Below are positions 45,655 to 59,000 of a stretch of DNA of 64,000 bases, in pieces. The stretch comes from Trichobilharzia regenti (Eukaryota; Platyhelminthes; Trematoda; Strigeidida; Schistosomatidae): assembly GCA_944472135.2 (NCBI GenBank), contig OX235263.1, positions 86,460,721 through 86,524,720 on the forward strand, read 5' to 3'. Within the stretch, counting starts at the first letter, position 1; each line of letters begins with the position of its first letter. Both the position numbers and the translations under genes were made by a program. A model generated the notes under the pieces. It was not told the origin of the DNA, made no database searches, and saw only the letters and a list, made by a program, of their open reading frames with translations.

Positions 45655-48483
45655 GCACTTCTTTATTACTCCGGAACCAGTGTGGAGATCTCTTGTACTC
45701 AACATAAGGAATAACATCCAGAGCTCCAATACCAATGTCCCCATATATGGTTCCGATAATTAGTTAGTGCTTGTCATGAGAAGCATTTCCGAAAGGTTAT
45801 TGCCGGTGTTCACGTTCAACTTCAGCTGCCAGCTTTTTTGTTAACTCGATACAGAAGATCAGATGGCCTGCTAGAAAGGTTAAGCAGCACCAAAGAACCC
45901 CGGAACTAATCACCCAACAAAAGTACGCAACAGAAAATGGAGATAGATTAGTTGTACACACACACGCTGAAGAGACTGTCGAGTAACATCACACACACAC
46001 GCAATGCAACCACTCGAGTGGAAAGCGAGTGGGTAGCAATCAGTTCAGTGTCCATCAGTAGTGACATGAAGGAGATCATGTGAGGGGGAATTGAAAGCTA
46101 TTGGGAAATCGTGGAACCGGATAAAAAGCCATGGAGAGGTTCTGTTAGAGGCTTAATATCCTACTTACAACGCAAAAATCAAAATAATACAAATAAATAA
46201 TAGAACAACACATTTAAGCGAACAATATTGTTTTCAATTAGATCTCATCAGGTTTAACTCAAATATATATAAGTTTACGAATAAAAATTCAAATATAAAC
46301 CAATCATGGTGTTTTGTCAATAGGATAATAAGATGGTGAATATAAGTTATGCAATTAGTCATAATATTAGTAATAATAATAATGGTTTTATCAATAATAA
46401 AGATGAAAGAATGAGGCAATCTGTGATAACACGAATAATGAAAAAAACAGTATGATTGAACAAACAAATGTTCAGGTAGACATAGTAGTCGATAAAGGCT
46501 AAGAAAAACAAATGAGCCGATTAATTAATGCTAGATTGTAAGGGGAGTAAATGAAACACGTTTTTAATGAAGATGTGATAAGATTAAGGGATGATAAGAG
46601 AGGGATTGAAAATATAAGTAAGGGGTGGTGTAGAAGTCATCAGTTGGTTATGTGTTAATACGCCACTAACGGAGGGATAATGGCTGTACGAACTTATTTT
46701 GAATGAGCATAGTTTAGGTTTAATAGTTCGAATGCCTATCGCCTAAGCTATGTGTGTGCAGTAGACGAATACGAAGTCTATTGGAAAGACTCGGTGGGAT
46801 ACGATGAATTACTTTGAAGGCTTTCGTTTTCTCCGCTACATGACCGCTATCAAGTAAATGTGACAAAATTGAGCTACGTGTTGTTTCTGTCTGTCCTTTG
46901 CCAAACCACCACGATAGGAGATGTTTAGTAATGACACGTTGGCTTAGCTGTCTAGTAGGTACGCCCAACATAACTGTCACCGCAGGTGCAGTTGAATTGA
47001 TAAATGCACATAGATGTGGCAAAACTATCAAGCTTATCCTTCGTTTGCGCCCCAATCATTCGTCGGCTAGAGAATGACAAACATGGGTACGCTGCGTAAA
47101 ATGTTCTACGTATACTCCTTGAAAGTCTTTGGAATAGAATCTCACTTGATAAGTCACCATTTAAGTGTAATTTAATAAATAGAGGTTTCTTATGTGCAGT
47201 CAGAGTCACAGGTTTTTTCTCTGATGGTTTCATATGTTTCTTTATGAAACTACTCGGATAGCCCATCTCCGTCAAGGAATCGTGAATATATTCAAGTCCC
47301 TTTTGTAAGAGGTCATCCGTACATATCTTCCTTGCTCTGCTCGCGAGACATTCTACAAGATTCCTTTTATATTCAATGAGCACGTAACTAAGGAAGTGTG
47401 TGTATTGCCCTGTGAATGTGCTTTTTCTGCACACACTTCTCCCAAGTGACCCATCTTCTCTCCTACTTAGCAAGACATCCAGGAAATGTAGTTTATTCTC
47501 CTGCTCCTCTTCACAAGTAAAGGTAAGCGAAGGGTGGATGTTGTTGAATTTAAGTAACAATTCGTTTACGTTGACATTCCCATCAGCTAAGATAAATGTA
47601 TCATCGACATATCGGTAATACATATCCAACTCCTTGATGGTATCCTTCAATTTCCCGTTTTCAAGTTTTGCGAGAAAGAAGTCAGCTAATATTGGGCCTA
47701 ATTATTTTATTTTTTTTTTGAAATTTTGATTTCACCTTGATTCCACACAGGCATGGAATTTTCAGCACGTGATATCGGTAGCCCAAATTTTTCAGGCCGA
47801 CCATAGATATCAGGTGTGCGTCGGCAGGGGATCAAACCCCAGACCATGTTCATGGGGTCAGCGATAATCCTAACCACTGTGACACCGACGCACATTTGAT
47901 AAAAAAAATTCACTGTTAAGTGTTCTACTCAGAGTATCTATCCAACTTGATACATAATAGTAAGAATAACAAATGGACTTTGGTCTACTCAAGTCAATAT
48001 TTCATATGCACCACAATAACAAAAAATCAATGACTCGAAAAAAACTAACTGTACTTACAAATCAGATTTATAATTTGAAAATTGACTGGTAAATTTGCAA
48101 TTTACACAGTTCGGAGTGGTGTGAAATACTATTTCATCGCGGTTTTCTTTACAAATCAAGTTATTCTTATTGTGATAACACAATATCTGATCCATTCGAT
48201 ATCATAAACGGTAATCAAGCATAAATGAGCAAACGTATATATACTACTACTGACAGACTGAGATGACTAGTAGCATGCCAGCCAGTCAGACTAAGGTGAT
48301 CTAAACACTGGACAGCTGTTTCACTTTGTCTGGGGCCAAGCTCATCGGCAGTGTATGCGGTCTGACTCAGCTTAGAGAGAGGCGTCAGTTATTATGCATA
48401 TATGTATTGCAGTCGATAATGATGAAGGTGAAACTGTGTAACTACTGTTTCCCATTAATTAGGAAGTGAAGTTCTTCCTTGCA

Positions 48484-48543
<60 letters not shown>

Positions 48544-51500
48544 ATACCGTTCAAACCTTCAGATTAGAATATTCTCAATGACAAGTTCAAATGTGATAGT
48601 ACATGCAAAAGACCGTTGAAGGACTGAAAGATGCTTATCATTGTAATCACTACTGAGAGTTCATACATCTAAGTAGTTGAGTCAGTGATTCATATTAGTT
48701 TGTTTATTAGATGTATCACACAGTGACTCCAACAGTATTATTTACTGGATGACACAGTTTTGAACAAAATGCATTGTTCATAATCATTTCATCATCAGTT
48801 ATAATCACACGACTTGGAAACTTGAGTTTTATAGTTTTCTTTCTTCTCTCCTATTTGTCGTCGTTGAGGTAATGGAATTTTCCAGATATCTGGGTGGACA
48901 GGTGTTGAACCATTCCTATAACATGTATTTGCAGTTTATACGATGAACAAAGCTTCTGTTATCAATCTCTCCCTCCATCTACCCCGTGACATTAGATTTT
49001 AAAACTGCCATCTTATCCCATCCATCTTATTGTACGGTTGTGCAGAATTGCATGTAGTCAATGCTATACAGCGGAACTATTCTCTAGATTACTTATCTTA
49101 TTCGGGTCAACTAATCTAGATTTTTATGCTTAGCTAGTCTGACTGCCCCTGTTCTACTTGTTTGACCTGTGTATTTGACCTGACAATCATACCCTCCTCC
49201 TGGGTATGAGATAAACTAAATTGTTTTGTTTTAAAGGCTCCACCGGATTGATCCTTTAACCGACAAAGCTTGTTTGTAATTGAGTTTGTTGGTTTGAATG
49301 CCAGCCGCTTTTGTTCCTGCCTTCTTAAGAATTCTGCGTAAGGTCTCCGAGGTTCCTTCCTTCTATGGAACTACTACTGATGATTTAGATTCCTTATTGT
49401 TGGTGTTGTCTTGCGCATATTTGACATGCATGTCGTCATTAATATTACCATTATTATTATTATTATTATCACTATCACTACTATCATTATTTATTTTATT
49501 TTTACATTTCCCTACATACTTTCTGACTAATTTATCAGGGTAATTATTAAGTTTCAAGGCTTCCCTGATATGTCTCACAACCAGTCTTTGATTTTCCTTG
49601 GTATTACTTAGTTTTTGTGCTCTGTCATTTAAACATTTCACCAATCCTACTTTTACTAACATCAGATAGGATGATTGGAAGTCCAAATATATGCTTGAAT
49701 GTGTGAGTTTCCTGTAAACACAAGTGTTCTTTCCTTTTTATGCTGCAATCTGACATTGGAAGTTCCCCTTCCTGACTTTCCACTTCAAAGTGAATTGAAC
49801 TGCCTGCACCTTTGAGTTAGTGTGTTCGAAAAATCTAGTTATGCCCTGTGTTCTAAGTACAGTGAATGTGTCATCTACATACCTCCAACATACTTTGGCA
49901 GATATATTCATGGATAGGTGGGAAAATTTTGCAATTGAAAGGTTCACCCCCAACCCAAAAGTTTGCTATAGCCATAGCATTACATGCAGTTACACACAAC
50001 CATACAATAGGATGAGTGGGATAAGATGGCAGTTTTAAAATCTAATGTCACGGGGTGGATGGAGGGAGAGATTGATAACAGAAGCTTTGTTCATCGTATA
50101 AACTGCAAATACATGTTATAGGAATGGTTCAACACCTGTCCACCCAGATATCTGGAAAATTCCATTACCTCAACGACGACAAATAGGAGAGAAGAAAGAA
50201 AACTATAAAACTCAAGTTTCCAAGTCGTGTGATTATAACTGATGATGAAATGATTATGAACAATGCATTTTGTTCAAAACTGTGTCATCCAGTAAATAAT
50301 ACTGTTGGAGCCACTGTGTGATATATCTTATAAACAAACTTATATGGAATTAATTACTACCACAGTGCCCAAGTTTTGCACATATATTGAGTCAGTATTC
50401 GCTGACAGATGAAATGTAAACTCGTTAGTCCAAAATTTAATTTCTATTATCTCTTGTTTAAACACCACGTTAATCTAACCATCAGAAAACTGGATTTACA
50501 ACGCTTCGAAGCGTTCAGTCTTAGTTTGTGCAGCTGTGTGTATCGGCTCCATGCGTTTGGACAAGATGAATATTCATTTTTTTCGTAAAAAGTGCTGCGA
50601 AAGTTGTCACTGACAGTGTTTTGAAGATGCACAGAGAGAAGTTCAATCAGGGGAGTGAGCTCGTTCTATAAAAGACAATTGCTGTGAATCGGTGCCTATC
50701 GGTGGATCAATAATTCTTTGGGTATGATTCGAAAGATGATACGACTCAATAACTCTCAATCCTATTGGACACAGCCTAGAATCTAAATCAATAATGACTG
50801 ATAATGCTACAGTGTCGTCCTATTTGGGACTCATCATCTGAATGTGCCTGCATTCCGAAGTGAGTGATGGTGTTCCTACCGAGGCTCGAACCCAGTGTCC
50901 ATAGTTTCACCACTAGGGCCCAAAGGGTCTAGTGGATAACGCTTTGGCGTTTGAAACTATGGGCTCTGGGTTCGAGCCTCGGTGGGAACACCAATGCTAC
51001 AGTTTCTTTGTTATTGTTTTTTTCTATCCTTGGAAGTGATATCTAGTCATGAGTGCTTGTTCAGGATTATTGAACAAAAATGCTTACATATTTGCTACTG
51101 TATATTTGCATAGATTTCTATTCCACCATTCCGCCTGGCGCATTTTTCTATGCACATACTATCATTATTTGGCCTACCTCAGTTACCTGGGTCAGATCTT
51201 TCATATGTCAGGCTAAATAACACAGTTTCGTCTGTAATATCTGATGAATACTGCCGAAATTGCCCAGACCAAAGCAGCAGCAGTAGGTGAGGCGGGACTC
51301 GAACTCGCGAACCAAGAGCTAAGTGCCTAAGCCAACAGAGTCATAACACCACACTTATAAAGTACTAAGTTTCTGTTTAAATAAAAACATAAATTTCAAA
51401 AAACCAGTGGGAAGTAGACACATAAAGCAAAGATAAAAAGCGAACAGTTGTTGTTTCTTTTTCAATAATGAAGACTACATCTTCGAAATGGGAGATGTGC

Positions 51501-54500
51501 TGAGAGCGTGTATTAGATATGTACATTCATGATACGTCTTAGATAATACAGTCTATTTAGGTCTTCTACCAGTAGATCAATGATAATCTCCTTCACGAGT
51601 GTACATAGAAACTGTGTATGAAAATGCCTTACTGTTATGGAAGATTATTATTATTATTGTTCCAAGTATTGGTTTTGTAGGGATTTTTGTTTGATTGTAT
51701 TATTGTTCCCTTGTGTTCAAAGTGGGACGTAGGACTTTGACAGCATATTTCCATTTCGTCCTAACTTTTACGATCCTTTTCAGCTGGTCGCACGATTGCC
51801 CATAATCTCTTATCGCCTCTTCACAAGATCTCCTCTCCATGTCGCCCTCATTCACACCTATACCCAACTCGTCGTTGCCCATTTAGGTTCCACTCGAGTG
51901 GTGACCTGGTTGACGCGCGATGTCATTCGACGGTCTCTTCAGTGTGTACCCTATCCATCACCATTTTCTTCTACATATTTGTTGAACGATATGTTCCTGG
52001 TTGATTCGTCCCCATAGTTTTTCGTTGCTAATTTTTTCTGGCCATTTGATCTTCAATACACAGAGAAGACAGGTGTTGATGAAAGTTTGCAACCTGCTGG
52101 AAATGTTTGTCGTGATAAGACATGTTTCTGATCCATGTAGAAGAACTGGCTTCACATCCACGTTGAAAATCTTCGCCTGGTTTACTAGCTCGTTAGTTTT
52201 CTAGCCGGTCGAAAGCCTACGCAAAGAGGGTGGGTTGTTTTTGGGGTTAGCGACCCTACCCTAAAAAATCAATTAAAATGCTACAGAAACTTCAAAGCAC
52301 AAGGTAAATATTAAAAATGCAAATATATATATATATATATATTTTAAAAATTATTCTCCGCTGGAATCAGGCTGGTAAAAGCCTTCAGGCAGCCAGTCAG
52401 CCAGCCGATGTGTCTTCTCTCGTTGAAAGTAAGAATAAGAATGGGAGCGTGGAATCTTCGTACAATGTACCAGACTGTCTAGGAAAGCTGTCCAGGTAGT
52501 CAAAGAAATGAGAAGATATAGTACAGAAGTGCTCAGAATCTGCAAGAGCAGATGGAATGGATTTGGAATGTTATTCAAGAGATGAAATGAAAGTTCACTC
52601 ATCACACACACAAACACACAAATGCACAAATTGATGCCCAAATAACAATAAGCTATAATTAGTAGCTTTCATTCCTCCGAGTTTTGACTGAAACATACAG
52701 CTTCAAGTTTAGAGGTGCTAATAGCGATGATGCTTTTGTGGAGTACATTTGCTAACTTCACGACAAACCTTCCCTCTCTACCGGGTTCACTAGATTCCAA
52801 GTGAGGTTTAGCAGCTCGTCAGCAGGTGAATAGAACCCTCACAACATGCGTGGTTGACAGGTATTCTACCATGGAACCACAGACATTCCCAATTAGTTAG
52901 CTGGTTAGTTAGAACTCAGTTACTCGGACTATGAGCCACATGCCTATTGTGTATACTACCCGGTTTCTTATGATGAACAACGGAGCGGAGTAAGACTCAA
53001 ACCCCAGGCACCATGACCTACACACATCTGTACTGTGTCGGCTGGTGATAGTACCACCTTGTTATCCAATCCTAAATGTTTTTGCGTAAGGTATAGCAAA
53101 CACCACAAAAAGGATATTCCAGCTGAGTAACAGCCAAATGTAACGTCTGAAATTACTACAGTCATCTCTAAAACACACGCACAATAAAAAATCACATAAG
53201 ACTGTGGAACAACACCAATAACCTGAGGAAATTCAAATTTGTAACTGGCCACCACTATTCTATGCTGTCAATTAGACGGTAACTAGAAGAAGGTTAACTT
53301 ATTTCGGTGAAATCTCGTTTGGTGGCATAAGTCACCCTAAGCGCGAAAACACCTTGCGAGTACTTTTACCGCTACTCATTTAAATGTACATATACATATT
53401 TTGGAAAAAGGCTGAGACAAAAAGGCAAATAAACAAACAACTCACCTATTCTGGAACGTTGAAAATTGGTGACATAAAGCATAACCAATAGCATTTGGGC
53501 CTGTTGTTTTACTAAGATGATAAAATATGCTGACAAGGTAACAATCCATTAAAAATGATAACTGTAATAATAAAGGTACAAATTCTGATTTAACTGGTTT
53601 AAATGAACCACTTAGATATTGAGCACTGATGAAGATAATAATAAAAAGGATAGTTATCAAAATTGAAAAGAACATATTGTATTGTGATATTAAAGCCACG
53701 TAGCGGGCACCAAGTGATGCCCATACACGGTTTTGTCCTAAATGAGAGAGGCAGAGAGAGAGAGAAAAAATATGAATAAAAGATTATTGATCAATATACG
53801 AAGTCTCTTTTAACAATCAGTGAAATTGATATAAGAATAAAACTTGTGCACTGCAGTGGTAGAGTATAATTCCATTATGGGTAAAATTTGTTTTGATAAA
53901 GTCTCACAGTGTTATACAGTAATATTTACTGATGACCACATTTTGAGCACAATTCATTACTGCTCATAATCATATCAAGGCACTACTCACACAACTTTCT
54001 AACTTCCATTATTATTTTTATGAGTATGAAAAGAAAATTCAGCAATCAACGTCTCTCTCTCTCTCCATCTACCTAATTACACTTTAGAATTTTAACCCTC
54101 TCCTACCCTATTGTGTGTGTGTGTGTGTGCGGTTGTGTGTTAATGCATGCATGCATGCAGTGCAATGCAATGCTGAGCTTTTTTCTAAATTACTTAACTT
54201 CTCGGGGTCAACCATTCTTGGTTTAGCTAAATTCGTATGTTCTACTCCAAAAATATGGTGGAGATATGTGGATGACACTTTCACAGTGTTAACAAACAGT
54301 CTTTGCACCCATGAATATAAACTAGCCGTCAAAAGACAAGATATCTTCCTCCCTTATATCACTGCATATAGACAACCAGGGACATTAATTCAACTGGGAA
54401 AACGTTCAAATATTAGACAAAGAAAACACCAAGAACGTCAAGGAATTTTTGGAAGCTTGAAATTCATCTCAGTGAACCGGTAATTAACACGCACACTGAC

Positions 54501-55947
54501 ATAGACAAAATTTACCAATCCATAAGAGGAAAATCTCATGCACAAAATGTAAAACTTAAGGTCAAGGAAACAATCAATACCAGTACAACAGTCTACGAAT
54601 AACCTACCCTAGCCGTCCACTGATGCAACACGTTATGTCAATTTTCCAATTTCACTTGTATTTATATGTTTACCTGCTCTAATACAGCTAGGTATATATT
54701 GGACTTTCGTCAAGAAAAACATATCCCACCGCATTTGAGAACACTTCTCAGCTTGACTGAGTAAAGGAGAGCTTAATGGCATTTATTTATCTATATTGTA
54801 AATTACAGCGGATACTGATCATGCAGCGTTTGATACACACTCTTTAAAATATAGTCTACAAAGTTTACTGAAACGAGCACGAATGCATTTACTTTGCATG
54901 ACGGAAGCTTTGGCAATATAGCCTCCTTTAATTCCATGTTTCATTTTGTATTTTATTTTATTTTACTTTACGTTATCACGGACGAGGATGTCAAATCGAG
55001 AGTCGTGAAGGCGAGAAACACATTCATCAACCTGAAACCAATCTGGGAATCCTCGTCACTCAGCATCAACAACAAAATTCGACCGGTTTTTCAATACAAA
55101 CGTCAAGTCAGTCAGTTCTTCTATACGCATCAGAAACTTGGCGGGTGGGTCACAAAGAATATTTCCAACAGTCTGTTGCAGACGTTACCTTTATCAATAA
55201 CTAACTGTCTTTGCTCTATACTGAAGATCAGATGGCCCGGCTGGAAAGAATCACCAACAAGAAACAATGGCAACCAACAAAACAAGAACTAATCGCCAAC
55301 TAACAAATATGCAGCAGAAAGTGGAAATAGATTGGACACTCGCTGAGGAGGCAGTTGGGTGGCATCGCGCGTCAGGCAAGTGCTCAAGTGGAACCCGAAA
55401 GGGAAGCAGAGAGTTGGTGGTTAGTGCAAGGGTGACATGGAGGAGATCGTGTGAAGAGGAGTTGAAACAGTATGGACTAACATGGATGCAGGTGAAACGT
55501 ACAGCAGAAGACAGAAGCAAGTGGAGACGTGCAGTTGAAACCTTATGTTCCACTAGAAACCCAAAGGAACAATAATAATAAGACGTCATCACATTCTAAC
55601 ATTTTATTGACAACACTTCGCTCATCTTATATTCCCCATCAATATTAGACACATATCCGAATGTATTTTATTTTTCTATCATCTATCATCACTCATGTCT
55701 ATTGAACTTAAGATTGACCTCTATTTATTTGGTTATAGGAATGTTCACAAGCTGACATCAGGAGTTAGAGAATCATTGGAAAACCAGCTAGGAGTAGTGG
55801 ATAGCTGTTTTGTCCTAGATTGGAACTATTCAGAAGTACGCACACACCACCAGGGGTTAGACCACAGGACCTTCCAGTTACGAAGCGAGCTTTTAGACGA
55901 TTCAACCAGTGGAATCCAACCCAATGATCCATGAATTCCAACTTTCA

Positions 55948-56035
<88 letters not shown>

Positions 56036-59000
56036 AAGTGTTGATTGACAGGGATTTGACTGGTTATTGATTTATTCATACATCTACTCCATTTCTAACT
56101 CATAATCATCATATACACTAATATGATCACACTATAGTATTTCCATTCACTGTCACACTTCAACTGACACACACACACACACACACACACAAGTAAACTG
56201 ATTTTTATTGTCTATTGTACTTCATATCTGTGTGTACAATTGTACAGTTATGTAAATGAAATCACTGAAAAGAGAAATTTCTTCAAAAGAATGGATACTG
56301 AACAAAGAGTACTCTTTTCGATAACCCCTTCATCATCAGGCTCTACAGTTATATATACATTATAGTGAATGAATGAGTTAGTGTTATGAACAACGTTAAT
56401 GTTTAAATAACCGCGAATCAATAATATCAATAGATATTACAGCTCAATAGCATCAACATAAAATAAGCTGAATATCAGAAAAATTAGGAAAGATAATAGT
56501 ACAAATTCATGAATTTATAGCCTCGACTGAAGGCCAGGGCAGTAGCAGTGACTGGCTGGACTTGGTTCTTTTGAACACAAAGCACTGGTTGTTTCACGCG
56601 AATTGCGATAGCCTCTGCTGTTTGCACCATGCGGTGCTTCGATGATTTTAGCAATTTATTAGGCCCCTGTAGATTATAGAGAAGGATTCTTCAGTGTTGG
56701 CTGGTTTTGTGACCGGTTTGCACCAGATGGCCCAATAGCGAACTGTTAATGGCTTTCACTACACCTTCACTTAGCCATAGTGGGAGATGTTCTCGAGCAC
56801 GAAAAATCAAGTTTCTAGAGCAACAGCCAATATAACTCGCTCCAAAAGCGCACTTGAATTGGTTAAAATCTTTATTTTATGTGTCAATAAGAATTATTAA
56901 TTTAATAATGAGTTTGAAGTTGAAATACTCCTCATTCACTATTCAATGTTGAAGAGGATGAAACTCATAAATACTTAGAACAACACATTTAAGCGAACAA
57001 TATTGTTTTCGATCAATCTCATCGGACTTTAATATAGATAAGTTTACAATTAAAAATTCAAATACATACCCATCATGGTGCTTGTCTATAGGATAATAAG
57101 ATGGATATAAATTGTGCAATTAGTCATAATAAGAGTAATGATAATAATAATAATAACACAAACGAAAGATAAGCTAGATAATTTTGCCACATCTATGTGC
57201 ATTTATCAATTCAACTGCACCTGCGGTGACAGTTATGTCGGGTGTACCTACTAGACAGCTTAGCCAACGTATCACTACTAAACATCTCCCATCGTGGTGG
57301 TTTGGCAAAGGACAGACAGAAACAACACGTAGCTCAATTTTGTCACATTTACTTGATAGCGGTCATGTAGCGGAGAAAACGAAAGCCTTCAAAGTAATTC
57401 ATCGTATCCCACCGAGTCTTTCCAATAGACTTCGTATTCGTCTACTGCACACACATAGCTTAGGCGATAGGCATTCGAACTATTAAACCTAAACTATGCT
57501 CATTCAAAATAAGTTCGTACAGCCATTATCCCTCCGTTAGTGGCGTATTAACACATAACCAACTGATGACTTCTACACCACCCCTTACTCATATTTTCAA
57601 CCCCTCTCTTATCATCCCTTAATCTTATCACATCTTCATTAAAAACGTGTTTCATTTACTCCCTTACAATCTAGCATTAATTAATCGGCTCATTTGTTTT
57701 TCTTAGCCTTTATCGACTACTATGTCTACCTGAACATTTGTTTGTTCAATCATACTGTTTTTTTCATTATTCGTGTTATCACAGATTGCCTCATTCTTTC
57801 ATCTTTATTATTGATAAAACCATTATTATTATTACTAATATTATGACTAATTGCATAACTTATATTCACCATCGTATTATCCTATAGACAAAACACCATG
57901 ATTGGTTTATATTTATATTTTATTTGTAAACTTATATATATTAGAGTTAAGCCTGATGAGATCTAATTGAAAACACAATACTGTTCGCTTAAATGTGTTG
58001 TTCTAAATTTTACTATGGGAATATTTAATATATATATATATATATAAACTGCGTCAGTGGCACAGCGGTTAGGACTCTCGCCGACCATGCACATGGTCCA
58101 GAGTTCGATCCCCGACTGACGCACACCTGATATCAATGGCCGGCCTGCTAAATTTGGGCTACCGATATCACATGCTGAAAATTTCATACCTGCACCGAAA
58201 ATACTGTGTGAAATCAAGCTATAATCAAAATTAACAAAAAAAACAACAACTAGATAAACAGAACTTACCGTTATGTTGGAATGGTAAGCTATGCGTTGCA
58301 CAATCACTACGCTGAATTATTCTGCCTAGCCGTAAAAGACATAAGCAACAAATAGAATGTTGAATAATCCATAAACATATAAAGATACCATAGAATAAAC
58401 TTGTTGAAAATTTATCCCATGTCAATGAATTCATTAAAGTTAAAATAAAAACCAATTGAATGGTAATATAAACACAAGATAAACATAAATACAATCGTAC
58501 AGATATATTCTTGTATAAATGATAAGTAAATTTAAATCTTTTAAATAATGGACAAGTAATAAAATAGGATGCACAAATAAGTATATAAGTAAACAATATA
58601 AATCCATGAATTAAAATGTAAAATGCAATTGTATTTGAATGTATTCTTGATATAAGTGTCTCACTGTTACCATTATCTGGTAAATAATTAAAAATAGAAT
58701 AACACAAAAGGCCAACTAAAGAGACTATACTTAAACAAATAAGCATGTAACGTTGTTCATTCAGTAAAACAAAATGAATAACTATTGAGATATTGAACAA
58801 TATTAATGTTAAGCATGATGAGCTTAATGAGGATGATGATTGTGCATTAACATTATTATTACTGATATGAAAGAATGAACCAACTAAAAATCCAAACCAC
58901 AATAAAATTCCTTCATTAAAATGTTTAAAATTATTATGCATTAAATACATCAATACTGGGCATAATATTCCACTGGTTAGTGTTAACAAATCTCCCATAA

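Noticed and set aside
46720..47650. Host gene for the 232-codon open frame
   Set aside because: Y-V-D-D, thumb and GIY-YIG motifs identify it as a PLE, and other copies are nearby.
55951..56034. Replication origin or centromere signal in (AT)n
   Set aside because: Simple microsatellite; similar runs occur at six other places.
58231..58268. Extension of TMEM168 exon 1 past the donor
   Set aside because: GTAAGT donor fits the phase of exon 2; the extra residues are Cys/Phe-rich intron translation.
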